From SAR86 cluster bacterium (GTDB lineage: Bacteria; Pseudomonadota; Gammaproteobacteria; Pseudomonadales; Pseudohongiellaceae): DNA of 40,002 bases. Numbering within the stretch: position 1 is the stretch's first letter; each line of letters begins with the position of its first letter. Positions 8,513 to 15,285 of the stretch are shown here, one piece after another. The notes under the pieces were generated by a model. It did no database searches and was not told the origin of the DNA. It saw only the letters and a list, made by a program, of their open reading frames with translations. The position numbers and the translations under genes were made by a program. The DNA lies in assembly GCA_002402175.1 (NCBI GenBank), contig NVVJ01000030.1, positions 1 to 40,002 of the forward strand, in the 5' to 3' direction.

Positions 8513-9730
8513 ATGCCAATATGCGCCCCCTTCCCCAGAGTAAAAGTCCCAAAACATAAAATAATTGTAACCAGCCCATTCCAAATGGCGGGCGGTGGGT
8601 TACGATCTGACGTTGTATATGAATTGGATGGCGGTATTGATTTCAGTGGTATTTCAATATTGGTGCCGACGAATGGGATAACAATTCACAGCCTTGATTT
8701 GAACATAGGCGGAATGACAGCAACCGATGCGGGCCAAACGTTGTTTATCAATGAAGGTGCAGTTGCGGGCAGTGTGTTTCTGAGGAATATGTTTGTTGAA
8801 GTCAGTGGCGCAGGTTCTCAGGTGTTTGATTTGGATAATGCTGGAAACGGTGGGGCCGTAGAGTGTACCGATTTCAACTTTGTAAATTGTAAGTCATTAG
8901 GCGTTCTTGATAACTACAGGCAGGGATTATGGGACAGTTTTGCGACAATAGCTTGCGTCGATGGTCTGACAATGGAGGGCACTTGGGCGGGTGGTTTCGC
9001 CATACTAACGTCAATCATCGTTTCGTCTGGAACAGCCTTCACTGGTACTTTGCTAAAAAAAGGCACATCCCTAGTTGTTAACGGTTCGATCAGATCAGAC
9101 ATGAATGCCCTGCAACTCGATGCTTCAGGCGCAGTATGTGATTTCGAGCCTGCCAATATAACAAATGATGCTAACTTTTTAATGAATGGCGTTCGGGTTA
9201 ATCCGTCATCCACAGCCTTCCCAAACATGCCAGCGTCAAGCGTAAAGGCAAAATTCGTGACGTGTACCGGTACTGACAACACATTTGTCGGCGGTCAATG
9301 GACAGTGACAACAGAGGTCGCAACGGCTTTGGGTTCTGAATCTGCGGGTACATTTTTAAAAGTAGCGGGCACGACAACATCAAGTAATTTACAATGGATT
9401 TCCGCCCCGGCATCCAATAAATTAGTTAACCTTTCGTCTCAACCCATATCCGTTGATGTTACATTCAACATATCAATGGCAGGCACAAACAACGATGTAG
9501 TGACATTGAAAATTGTTCAATACAATTCTAGCGATGTGTTTATAGCTGACATATTTATAAGTGGCGGGGATACAATGAATGCGGGCGGGCGTGTTGAAGG
9601 GGCAAGTGGCGAGGGATTTGCTACCTTGGCGTCTGGGGATTATGTTCAATTGGAAGCAAGTAGCAGCGGGGCAAAGAACGTCACCGCCGCAGAAAATGGA
9701 CGCTTTATCGTCAAGGAAAGGGCTAGTTAA
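8513..9730 (+). CDS. Beta-rich tail-associated protein (possible beta-helix)
   Basis: The 405-residue protein has short repeated strand-turn units through residues 40-240 (many Gly, Asn, Asp, Val, Ile and Phe), as in parallel beta-helix phage proteins. A distinct beta-sandwich-like C-terminus covers about residues 240-405 and is rich in Thr, Ser and Val. It has no P22-type head-binding N-terminus, so it may attach through the tailspike or the 86-residue protein just upstream (three-base gap). A second receptor-binding or surface-degrading protein is a reasonable inference. No catalytic residues could be assigned. Confidence 0.65.
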   Translation: MPICAPFPRVKVPKHKIIVTSPFQMAGGGLRSDVVYELDGGIDFSGISILVPTNGITIHSLDLNIGGMTATDAGQTLFINEGAVAGSVFLRNMFVEVSGAGSQVFDLDNAGNGGAVECTDFNFVNCKSLGVLDNYRQGLWDSFATIACVDGLTMEGTWAGGFAILTSIIVSSGTAFTGTLLKKGTSLVVNGSIRSDMNALQLDASGAVCDFEPANITNDANFLMNGVRVNPSSTAFPNMPASSVKAKFVTCTGTDNTFVGGQWTVTTEVATALGSESAGTFLKVAGTTTSSNLQWISAPASNKLVNLSSQPISVDVTFNISMAGTNNDVVTLKIVQYNSSDVFIADIFISGGDTMNAGGRVEGASGEGFATLASGDYVQLEASSSGAKNVTAAENGRFIVKERAS

Positions 9731-9731
9731 A

Positions 9732-10313
9732 ATGGATTATTTAATCAAAGGCGTAATTCTACACTGGACGGCTTCAAGCTATAATCTGACGCCGAACGTG
9801 TTGAAGCATTACAATTTCGTGATTGATCAGTTTGCAAAGGTTCACGACGGCTTGCATCCCCTCGCGCACCAAACGCCCCCGCTTAATTCTGGCAAATATG
9901 CAGCCCATACGCGCCGCCACAATTCTTATCAGGCTGGTATCGGCTTGCTGGGAATGCACGGCGCGAAAGAAAAGCCGTTTTCTTATGGTAAATACCCGAT
10001 CACGGCAATTCAGTTTATGGCTGCCGTTAAGCTGACCGCCACGATTTGTATTGATCACGGGATAACCGTCACACCGCAAACCGTTTTGACCCATGCCGAA
10101 GTGCAAGACAATCTAGGCATTAAACAGCGCGGGAAGTGGGATATTACAAATCTGCCTTGGAATAGTTCTATTATTGGGGCAACAGCGGTTGGCAGCCACT
10201 ACAGGAACCTTGTGCGCGTCGAAATGGATAGACGGCTAACAAAACCAACCCAAAGCCCGTGGGCGGCGTTATTTTCGGCCATAGCGGCGAAATTCGGAGG
10301 TAAAAAGACATGA
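9732..10313 (+). CDS. Endolysin, N-acetylmuramoyl-L-alanine amidase type
   Basis: The 193-residue protein has the plan of amidase-2/PGRP-type lysins. An N-terminal strand ends in Leu-His-Trp-Thr-Ala (His11). A middle block has Ala-His-Thr and Gly-Ile-Gly-Leu-Leu-Gly (residues 58-74). A second zinc-ligand motif is Thr-His-Ala-Glu (His121), and Lys-Trp-Asp at 136-137 supplies a probable third ligand (Asp137). In the family these residues hold the zinc that cleaves the bond between MurNAc and L-Ala. No signal peptide is visible, so release through a holin is expected, and a holin-like gene overlaps its end by four bases (ATGA). The start at 9732 follows the previous stop by one base. Confidence 0.85.
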   Translation: MDYLIKGVILHWTASSYNLTPNVLKHYNFVIDQFAKVHDGLHPLAHQTPPLNSGKYAAHTRRHNSYQAGIGLLGMHGAKEKPFSYGKYPITAIQFMAAVKLTATICIDHGITVTPQTVLTHAEVQDNLGIKQRGKWDITNLPWNSSIIGATAVGSHYRNLVRVEMDRRLTKPTQSPWAALFSAIAAKFGGKKT

Positions 10314-10501
10314 CACAGCACCTAACACCATTCATACGCATAGGATTGCGTATATTCGGCGGGTTCATGATTGGGCGCGGATACACAGACGAGGCCACGG
10401 CGGCAATATTTTATGAAGACCCCAATTTAATCGGCGCGATTGCCTTGGGCGTTTCCGAGGGCTGGTATTTGCTGGCTAAACGATTTGATTGGATGAAGTG
10501 A
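10310..10501 (+). CDS. Probable holin (small membrane protein of the lysis cassette)
   Basis: The 63-residue protein overlaps the end of the endolysin gene (ATGA) and the start of the spanin-like gene. It has a moderately hydrophobic N-terminal segment (residues 8-24) and a second one near 39-56, ending with a basic tail. Size, position and the pattern Glu-Gly-Trp-Tyr followed by a basic end resemble small holin-like proteins found next to amidases in alphaproteobacterial phages. The holin call is an inference from context, not from a clear motif. Confidence 0.62.
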   Translation: MTQHLTPFIRIGLRIFGGFMIGRGYTDEATAAIFYEDPNLIGAIALGVSEGWYLLAKRFDWMK

Positions 10502-10734
10502 TGCCACTCTGGATACTTTCCATATTCCGCTCAAAACTAGCCCGCCAAATAGGCGCGGCTTTGGTCATTGTAGGTGGCATATTTCTTGCAGGCGTAAAAT
10601 GGATGGCAGATCGCGCCAAGTTGAAAACTATGAAGGGCGCGGCAGACACAAACGAAAGGATAAATGATGCGGATACTGGCGAAGGTGATAGTGATGCTGA
10701 TCGTGACTGGTTGCGCGACAGAGGGAAGTCTTAA
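10501..10734 (+). CDS. i-spanin (Rz)-like protein
   Basis: ATG 10501 overlaps the previous stop; an in-frame ATG at 10489 is also possible. The 77-residue protein has an N-terminal membrane anchor (about residues 14-32) and a charged, helical periplasmic part rich in Asp, Arg and Lys. The Rz1-like lipoprotein gene starts inside it in another reading frame, the classic nested Rz/Rz1 arrangement. It is shorter than lambda Rz. Confidence 0.68.
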   Translation: MPLWILSIFRSKLARQIGAALVIVGGIFLAGVKWMADRAKLKTMKGAADTNERINDADTGEGDSDADRDWLRDRGKS

Positions 10735-10867
10735 AGTGCTTTGTGATCGCACTGACAAAAGCAGAACGGCACACGCAAAAGCGTTGGGCGAAAGCACTGA
10801 TCTTGGGCCAGCAACAACGGGCCGTGTTCTCATTTCACAAATTGATGCGGCATGTGCTAAAACCTAA
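10664..10867 (+). CDS. o-spanin (Rz1)-like outer-membrane lipoprotein
   Basis: The 67-residue protein starts at ATG 10664, with a second ATG immediately after it, within the Rz-like gene and in a different frame (71-base overlap). The signal peptide ends in a lipobox Val-Thr-Gly-Cys with the modified cysteine at position 17. The rest would lie in the periplasm, tethered to the outer membrane, and bridge to the Rz-like partner to fuse the membranes at lysis. The nested position and the lipobox are the basis for the call. Confidence 0.75.
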   Translation: MMRILAKVIVMLIVTGCATEGSLKVLCDRTDKSRTAHAKALGESTDLGPATTGRVLISQIDAACAKT

Positions 10868-10905
10868 CTTAAATACAGGTTCAAACACTCCAAGGAATGA
10901 ATATA

Positions 10906-11073
10906 ATGGCAGACGAAAACGATCACGATAAACTCATCGAGCAAGGTGTGATTATTAAAACTCAAGGTGAAGACATTGCAGAACTCAAGAGGGACAAGAA
11001 GGCTGGTATTGTCATGATCCTTGGATTGGTAGCTAAGTCGTTTTTTGATCACCTTACAAAAGGTTCTTCATAA
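10906..11073 (+). CDS. Small membrane protein, XhlA-like
   Basis: The 55-residue protein begins at ATG 10906 and stops at TAA 11071-11073, overlapping the next start. Residues 1-32 are charged and helical with Glu-Leu-Lys-Arg near the end. Residues 33-45 form a short hydrophobic stretch, and a basic tail follows. A charged helix followed by one membrane segment is the layout of hemolysin XhlA-type phage proteins that act with holins. Given its place behind the spanins, a lysis-related role is possible but unproven. Confidence 0.6.
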   Translation: MADENDHDKLIEQGVIIKTQGEDIAELKRDKKAGIVMILGLVAKSFFDHLTKGSS

Positions 11074-11492
11074 TGCAAAATCTACTTATCCCCGCCATCG
11101 CAGCCTTTTCCGTTTTATCGGCTGGCTGGTCTGGTGTTGATCTGTACTTTGTTAAAACCACGCCCCCGACCATCGAAGGATATGCCACAAGGGTAGCACC
11201 TGTACGCGCTGGGCAGGATATACGCTTAGAATGGCACATAACCAAGCTAACTGACTGCCCTGGCGTAGCAAGCCGCGTGTGGGATGGAGAAGATGGTTTT
11301 AGAATGACCGAAGCCCAGAAATCAACCTCATTGCCGAAGACTAAAACTATTACGAAATACAGGTTTCAAACGCGCATCCCGAACTTGGCCCCTGTTGGTG
11401 AATTAAATCTAAGTATCATGGGATATTTCGATTGCCCAGATGGAAAGAAATACTGGTCACTTGGTCCTGTAACTTTGAACGTTGTCGATTAA
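11073..11492 (+). CDS. Exported or membrane-anchored protein of unknown function
   Basis: The 139-residue protein starts in a TAATG overlap with the gene before. An N-terminal hydrophobic segment (residues 4-20) may be a signal or an anchor. The rest looks like a single beta-sandwich domain with cysteines at about 64 and 124 that could pair in the periplasm. It is the last gene of the rightward late operon and meets the leftward operon tail to tail. It could act at the envelope during lysis or superinfection exclusion; I do not recognise the family. Confidence 0.65.
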   Translation: MQNLLIPAIAAFSVLSAGWSGVDLYFVKTTPPTIEGYATRVAPVRAGQDIRLEWHITKLTDCPGVASRVWDGEDGFRMTEAQKSTSLPKTKTITKYRFQTRIPNLAPVGELNLSIMGYFDCPDGKKYWSLGPVTLNVVD

Positions 11493-11500
11493 CTAGGCGT

Positions 11501-11710
11501 TCACCACGGTACACACCTGAATTTTACATCGACAGGAACCTTCTCAAAAGCGTATTGCTTTGTCCGTGTTTTCTTTAAGCGCGTACCTTCTTTTTTACAT
11601 TCGCTCATAGTTTCAAATAGCGGGTCAAACCACGGGTCCTGATGCGGTGTTTCAATCACGCAAGCCCCATTGATCAGGCTACATGCAAGCAATATTAAAG
11701 TTATGTTCAT
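11501..11710 (-). CDS. Small secreted or lipoprotein-like protein
   Basis: The 69-residue protein is read leftward, with a GAAGGGAAA ribosome site just upstream of ATG 11710. It has a short N-terminal hydrophobic segment (residues 3-16) and four cysteines in the full sequence (9, 17, 38, 66). Leu-Ile-Asn-Gly-Ala-Cys at 12-17 is close to, but not a standard, lipobox. Its stop lies only nine bases from the stop of the convergent rightward gene, with no clear terminator between. The function is unknown. Confidence 0.55.
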   Translation of the reverse strand: MNITLILLACSLINGACVIETPHQDPWFDPLFETMSECKKEGTRLKKTRTKQYAFEKVPVDVKFRCVPW

Positions 11711-11854
11711 CGTGTAATTTCCCTTCTTGGTTAAATGGTCATATTATCGCCACAATGATCGGTGATACATGTGGGCTTTGGAAGCGGTGCAGGCTTTGAA
11801 TAAGCAGAGATTTAATGCCCTTGAGGCGCGTACAAAAGATGAAGTGCGCGGCCT
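11711..11854. other. Short stretch with no confident gene
   Basis: These 144 bases separate two leftward genes. A 36-codon rightward frame (11769-11879) and a 39-codon leftward frame exist. Neither has a convincing ribosome site, and the rightward one would run against the operon. This may be the scar of insertion of the neighbouring endonuclease gene. I see no clear promoter or terminator. Confidence 0.4.
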
Positions 11855-12466
11855 TCATTTAATCATCCCATCTTCGTAAAGTATAGCGTGGCGCATCAAG
11901 GCGGATATTATGCGCGGGTCTGTCTGTCCTAATGCTGTCGTTCTGATGTATTCGGCTTTAGCGATGTTATCGGCCACTGAGGCTTGTTCTGGCGTGACAA
12001 ACCTGCCCAAATATTTAGTCTTTCCGTGGATGCGAATTTGAGCCTGAAAACTGTTGCGGTGTTTACGAACGCCAAGCGGGCATTCCCCACGGATGGCATC
12101 GTTGGTGTTCAAAAGCGTGTTGACTTCGTGTGAAACAAATACGCAAGTCATTGGACTGTAGTGTTTATTTCCAACGATTATGATATCCTTATCCAGACAT
12201 TTATCATCCCAGTCTTGTTTAGACATCCATCTACGGAAAGTCATAAAAGACAACCAAGATGAATGAACAGTACATCCAATATAGGTTGGGAAGTGGTTGT
12301 GAAGTGCATGCGAATAGCATCTTTCCAACATGTTGTACCAAGTCGCATAAAATGGGCAGATCACCACCTTTCCATCGACGGTGGGCTTGACGACATAGTT
12401 CGCGTCATTAATGCCGTGTCTTAAAACTATCTTGCGTTGGTTTTGTGTTTTTGCCAGTTTGTTCAT
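11855..12466 (-). CDS. HNH homing-type endonuclease with C-terminal AP2 domain
   Basis: The 203-residue protein starts at ATG 12466, five bases after the stop of the gene upstream; a longer frame would run back over that gene. Residues 35-120 carry the HNH-type core of phage endonucleases: a Trp-x-x-Met-x-x-Arg-Cys-Tyr helix, Lys-Gln-Asp-Trp, Leu-Asp-Lys-Asp at 91-94, and Tyr-Ser-Pro-x-Thr-Cys at 103-108. Residues 130-165 (Gly-Val-Arg-Lys-His ... Tyr-Leu-Gly-Arg-Phe) form an AP2-type DNA-binding domain. The combination marks free-standing mobile endonucleases that copy themselves between phages. It is probably a late arrival at the end of the leftward operon rather than a core function. Confidence 0.85.
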   Translation of the reverse strand: MNKLAKTQNQRKIVLRHGINDANYVVKPTVDGKVVICPFYATWYNMLERCYSHALHNHFPTYIGCTVHSSWLSFMTFRRWMSKQDWDDKCLDKDIIIVGNKHYSPMTCVFVSHEVNTLLNTNDAIRGECPLGVRKHRNSFQAQIRIHGKTKYLGRFVTPEQASVADNIAKAEYIRTTALGQTDPRIISALMRHAILYEDGMIK

Positions 12467-12470
12467 TCTA

Positions 12471-12863
12471 TTACCCCATTCCTTTTTCAGTAAGCCACCC
12501 CTGTTTCCACATTTGAAACTTGCCGGGGTAGATATCAACTTTCGCGTGCTCATCAAACGGGTTTTCTTCCAAGTCTGCACCCCGACGAAACGCATCATTG
12601 CCCATTTTGAAGGCTGGCTTGTTTTTCCCGTAACCCGTGCGCCACAAACGGAACCAAATCTTAGTGCGTTTCCAATTCTCTTGCGCCGTGGGTTCGCTGT
12701 TCAACTGTGCGCGGCTCGATATGGCACACAGTTTGTAGATGGCGTCAGTGGCGAAATTTGTGGCATCTATGGGAATGTCGGATACTTCGGCTAGAAACTC
12801 CATGAACAACGGTTCGGTGCATTTCATGGCGCACTCGGCGGCGTAGTTTGGGGATTTGGTCAA
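12471..12863 (-). CDS. Phage protein with Rmf-like C-terminal segment
   Basis: In this 130-residue protein, residues 1-75 are helical and unrecognised. The C-terminal 45 residues begin Ala-Phe-Arg-Arg-Gly-Ala and contain Glu-Asn-Pro-Phe, then a Trp-Lys-Gln-Gly-Trp block. This matches the pattern of ribosome modulation factor-like segments (Gly-x-x-Ala ... Asn-Pro-[YF] ... Trp-x-x-Gly-[WY]). In bacteria Rmf dimerises and silences ribosomes; phage and plasmid relatives are of uncertain use. It overlaps the gene upstream by four bases. The role here is open. Confidence 0.7.
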   Translation of the reverse strand: MTKSPNYAAECAMKCTEPLFMEFLAEVSDIPIDATNFATDAIYKLCAISSRAQLNSEPTAQENWKRTKIWFRLWRTGYGKNKPAFKMGNDAFRRGADLEENPFDEHAKVDIYPGKFQMWKQGWLTEKGMG

Positions 12864-13318
12864 GATACGCTTTCGGCAAAAGCTATAGCCATGCGCTTTG
12901 CATCTTCAAGCGTTTTAGCTTCGAATCCCACAGGAACGGTCTTATCGAGTTCAGGGTGCGCCAAGGCGTATTCTTCAATAAATCCTGACGTGGTGCAGCA
13001 ATCGCCTTCCTTTGCAATATCACCGATACCAAAACCGAATATTGCGCGATGTGACCAGCCAAACCATTTCTGTTCTTTTTCACAGAAACCAATAGAACAA
13101 ACATTACTATTTGGGGTGCGTAACTCTGGTGTAATGCCACGCTTGTTGCACAATCTATACGCCCACTTACTATCGCCAATATATAGCCCTTCTGTCGTTT
13201 CCGCGTGGCTCATTTCAAAGTCTTTACAAGCCCATTCTTTGCCATCCATAATCCCTTTAATGACAACGTATCCAGCCTTATAGGTTCGGCGGCTAGTCTC
13301 TGTTTTATATTTATGCAT
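12860..13318 (-). CDS. Conserved phage protein of unknown function
   Basis: The 152-residue protein has no membrane segment. The middle part contains a Trp-Phe-Gly-Trp-Ser-His-Arg-Ala block and two adjacent cysteines (Cys-Cys, about 111-112), features I associate with uncharacterised phage proteins. The ATG at 13318 is preceded by a GAGGAAA ribosome site. The stop overlaps the next gene by four bases, so the two are translationally coupled. Confidence 0.65.
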   Translation of the reverse strand: MHKYKTETSRRTYKAGYVVIKGIMDGKEWACKDFEMSHAETTEGLYIGDSKWAYRLCNKRGITPELRTPNSNVCSIGFCEKEQKWFGWSHRAIFGFGIGDIAKEGDCCTTSGFIEEYALAHPELDKTVPVGFEAKTLEDAKRMAIAFAESVS

Positions 13319-13339
13319 AATATTTCCTCATTCCTCTTT

Positions 13340-13429
13340 TTATTTGCGTGGCGCGAGTTCTACCAAGACTAGACCTAAACCGATGAAAGGATTAGATCGA
13401 CCCGCGCCACCATCCCCACAAAGCATCAT
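13340..13429 (-). CDS. Possible 29-residue microprotein
   Basis: A leftward frame from ATG 13429 to TAA 13340-13342 encodes a Gly-rich peptide ending Val-Glu-Leu-Ala-Pro-Arg-Lys. It fits the gap between two leftward genes, but its ribosome site is weak. An 8-bp inverted repeat (GTGGCGCG near 13348, CGCGCCAC near 13403) lies within it, so the stretch could instead be a structured spacer. Confidence 0.35.
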   Translation of the reverse strand: MMLCGDGGAGRSNPFIGLGLVLVELAPRK

Positions 13430-13461
13430 TGCTGGACGTTGTGTCCTATGTGGGGTGTGCT

Positions 13462-13680
13462 TTACGTTTCAATATGGTCGCAAAGATGCAGTGGGTGTAT
13501 TGTCGTTAATTTATCGCCATCGTATTCGATAGCCGCAACATCATACCAACCCATTGGGCCACGCAGTTGTGATACCGTTATTGCGCGACATCCCATAGTG
13601 CCTGCACGCCAAAAGCTTCCCTCGTTGGGTAGTCCAACTGCGGTTAGTGGTTGGCCTTGCTGTAAAATTCCGTCGTTCAT
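13462..13680 (-). CDS. Small protein of unknown function
   Basis: The 72-residue protein has no membrane segment and a beta-rich look (Gly, Val and Asp spread evenly). It lies in the leftward operon with the same orientation as its neighbours. No motif was recognised. Confidence 0.55.
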   Translation of the reverse strand: MNDGILQQGQPLTAVGLPNEGSFWRAGTMGCRAITVSQLRGPMGWYDVAAIEYDGDKLTTIHPLHLCDHIET

Positions 13681-13721
13681 AATCCGTGCTCTTATGTTGT
13701 GCGCCTAAATGCGCTGTTAAT

Positions 13722-13997
13722 TCATAAAACCATCAGCAACGCGACAGCCGCAGCGATACCAACACCATCGGCGACCAAATCCCAAACGTCGGGGGTGCCG
13801 TGTCCCATAGCGTCCCAAACCTCTTTACCGATGCCGACAATTGCCGCGATACCACATGCTGCCCATAAGCCCTTAATACCAAAAAGGGCATCAGGTAATA
13901 TTAATGCGGCAACAATTGTGATCCCGAAACACCCAAGAGCGTGGAATATCTTGTCTCGGTGCGGGAAGTTGGGTAATTTACTCAATAGTTTTTTCAT
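13722..13997 (-). CDS. YfiM/DUF2279-like membrane protein
   Basis: The 91-residue protein has His-Arg-Asp-Lys-Ile-Phe-His-Ala near residues 13-20, a hydrophobic segment (24-38), Gly-Lys-Glu-Val-Trp-Asp (57-62) and Asp-Leu-Val-Ala-Asp-Gly-Val-Gly-Ile-Ala (73-82) in the last membrane segment. Asp-Lys-x-x-His, Gly-Lys-Glu and Asp-x-x-x-Asp are the conserved polar sites of YfiM-like proteins. In phages these are membrane proteins of unknown function, often near lysis or early genes. The ribosome site is AGGAAA. Confidence 0.7.
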   Translation of the reverse strand: MKKLLSKLPNFPHRDKIFHALGCFGITIVAALILPDALFGIKGLWAACGIAAIVGIGKEVWDAMGHGTPDVWDLVADGVGIAAAVALLMVL

Positions 13998-14023
13998 GTT
14001 ATTTTCCTACTGTTGAAGTTGAT

Positions 14024-14170
14024 TTATTTATTCTTGCAAAATGTACAAACCACGACACAAACCAGCATGAACACTGCAAGCGCGGGTTTGACTGATAGCA
14101 GCCAGACGAAAACCGCCGTGAGTAATGCCCATAGGCTTAGGGTTTGGATTGCTGTTCTTAGAGTTTTCAT
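14024..14170 (-). CDS. 48-residue membrane microprotein
   Basis: The frame runs from ATG 14170 to TAA 14024-14026. Two adjoining hydrophobic stretches (residues 9-25 and 29-45) leave only short basic ends. It starts three bases after the stop of the gene upstream, so coupling is likely. The function is unknown; its size suits a small inner-membrane effector. Confidence 0.6.
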   Translation of the reverse strand: MKTLRTAIQTLSLWALLTAVFVWLLSVKPALAVFMLVCVVVCTFCKNK

Positions 14171-14172
14171 TG

Positions 14173-14388
14173 TTATTCGTCGCCGGTCGCTGGGTCTACA
14201 ACCTTGCCGCCAAAATCATAAGACCCGACGATTGACGAGAAATCAGCCGTTTCAACATATCCGAGTTCCTTGGCATATGCGCGCAATTTCTCGTGTGTCT
14301 TAATAGTTTTGGCAAATTCAGGCATATTCGAAATGTCTGCTTTTAAGGCGAGGCTCATTCTTATTCGTATTGCTGGTTGTCGTGGCAT
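14173..14388 (-). CDS. Small protein of unknown function
   Basis: In this 71-residue protein, a basic N-terminus and a helical middle (residues 20-45) precede an acidic C-terminus. A GGAAAC ribosome site precedes ATG 14388. The pattern does not identify a family. Confidence 0.6.
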   Translation of the reverse strand: MPRQPAIRIRMSLALKADISNMPEFAKTIKTHEKLRAYAKELGYVETADFSSIVGSYDFGGKVVDPATGDE

Positions 14389-14415
14389 GGTGTTTCCTTT
14401 GTTGTGGTTGTGCGC

Positions 14416-14589
14416 CTATGCGCTTGTGTTATTTGTTAGGTACTGTTGACCAAGTGCCGTGATGTCTCCTTGGCCTGTTATGTAATTTTTGGCGATTGCT
14501 TCGTTTGTAAGTGAGGCCAGTTTCCAGCCACATTTCAATCGGGATATTTCCCCGTCGCAAGCAGTCAATACAATATCGCTTAAGGTCAC
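14416..14589 (-). CDS. 57-residue protein with GTG start
   Basis: The frame begins at GTG 14589 behind a strong AAGGAAA ribosome site and ends at TAG 14416-14418. It has a helical N-terminus with a Cys-Asp-Gly turn and a second helix ending in Ala-Leu-Gly-Gln-Gln-Tyr-Leu. There is no in-frame ATG that fits, so the GTG and its ribosome site decide the call. It may be a compact DNA- or protein-binding fold; the function is unknown. Confidence 0.65.
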   Translation of the reverse strand: MTLSDIVLTACDGEISRLKCGWKLASLTNEAIAKNYITGQGDITALGQQYLTNNTSA

Positions 14590-14614
14590 TTGGTTTCCTT
14601 CTCTATGTTATTTC

Positions 14615-14671
14615 GCCCCACCACCAGGGAGGGGATGGTGGGGCAGGCTTGATTGGCTGGGTTATCAAGCC
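14615..14671 (-). terminator. Two consecutive perfect hairpins behind the GapR gene
   Basis: On the leftward transcript the first hairpin met after the GapR stop (14681) has 8-bp arms, GGCTTGAT at 14646-14653 and ATCAAGCC at 14664-14671. The second has 9-bp arms, GCCCCACCA at 14615-14623 and TGGTGGGGC at 14636-14644. Neither is followed by a clear U tract, so a strong intrinsic terminator is doubtful. Attenuation, RNA processing or 3'-end protection of the upstream message is an alternative. Confidence 0.55.
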
Positions 14672-14680
14672 GTTGTGGGG

Positions 14681-14935
14681 TTACATGCCGATAGATTCCA
14701 TATACAAGTCTAACACGGCTTGCTCTTCTGAAATTTCCTGCGGGTCTTTCTTGCGCATGGCTACAATTTTGCGGATTGCTTTGGTATCATAGCCGCGCGA
14801 TTTTGCCTCGCACATCACTTCTTTTTGCATGTCGGCAATGTCTTTCTTTTCCGCATCCAGACGTTCAATGCGCTCGATAAAAGAGCGAAGTTCATCTGCG
14901 GCAACACGGTATGTGCCATCTGTTGATTGTGTCAT
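14681..14935 (-). CDS. gapR: GapR-family nucleoid-associated protein (DUF2312)
   Basis: The 84-residue protein matches the family closely: [12 protein letters not shown] (residues 15-26), then Glu-Lys-Lys-Asp-Ile, Glu-Ala-Lys-x-x-Gly-Tyr-Asp and Ile-Arg-Lys-Ile-Val-Ala-Met-Arg-Lys. It ends with Leu-Asp-Leu-Tyr, the conserved tail that forms the dimer. GapR of Caulobacter binds overtwisted AT-rich DNA ahead of forks and polymerases and stimulates topoisomerases. The family is a marker of alphaproteobacteria and their phages. A phage copy could assist phage DNA replication or disturb host chromosome handling. The start overlaps the RusA gene by four bases. Confidence 0.9.
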   Translation of the reverse strand: MTQSTDGTYRVAADELRSFIERIERLDAEKKDIADMQKEVMCEAKSRGYDTKAIRKIVAMRKKDPQEISEEQAVLDLYMESIGM

Positions 14936-15285
14936 GTGGTTTCCTGTTCTGTTTTAATTTCAATAACGACCTTGTTCAAAGGCTCTTTTTCAACTCGATA
15001 AGTTGTATCCCAGTCGGCATCATCGACCTTGATTGCGTCTGCTACACCGTCACGACCTGCCTTGAAGCTGGCTATGGCGTTGTCGTCGTCCCTGCGTCGT
15101 CTGTCAGGCGGGTACATGGTGATAGATATGGTAACGGGCGCGGTAAATGTTTTGCGTCCGATAGCCATTCTGGTAAATAACGCACAATCACCCCTATAGC
15201 CCTTCTTTGCCCTGGCTAGTTGCGCCCAGTGAATGCGCCCGTTCGGGTTCAAATCTTTGCTTGGATATGGCAGTTCGATAATCAT
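14932..15285 (-). CDS. rusA: RusA-type Holliday junction resolvase
   Basis: The 117-residue protein starts at ATG 15285, which forms TGATG with the gene before; a GTG at 15288 is in frame. It opens with a Leu-Pro-Tyr-Pro-Ser-Lys-Asp-Leu-x-Pro-Asn-Gly block. The catalytic cluster Arg-Asp-Asp-Asp-Asn is at 65-69, then Lys-Ala-Gly-x-Asp-Gly (75-80) and Val-Asp-Asp-Ala-Asp-Trp (87-92). RusA dimers cut four-way DNA junctions using these acidic residues. In this phage it would resolve recombination or replication intermediates before packaging, in line with the exonuclease gene on the other operon. Confidence 0.9.
   Translation of the reverse strand: MIIELPYPSKDLNPNGRIHWAQLARAKKGYRGDCALFTRMAIGRKTFTAPVTISITMYPPDRRRRDDDNAIASFKAGRDGVADAIKVDDADWDTTYRVEKEPLNKVVIEIKTEQETT

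Noticed and set aside
12471..12598. Longer start for the HNH endonuclease
   Set aside because: The extra codons would overlap the Rmf-like gene. ATG 12466 gives the usual family N-terminus.
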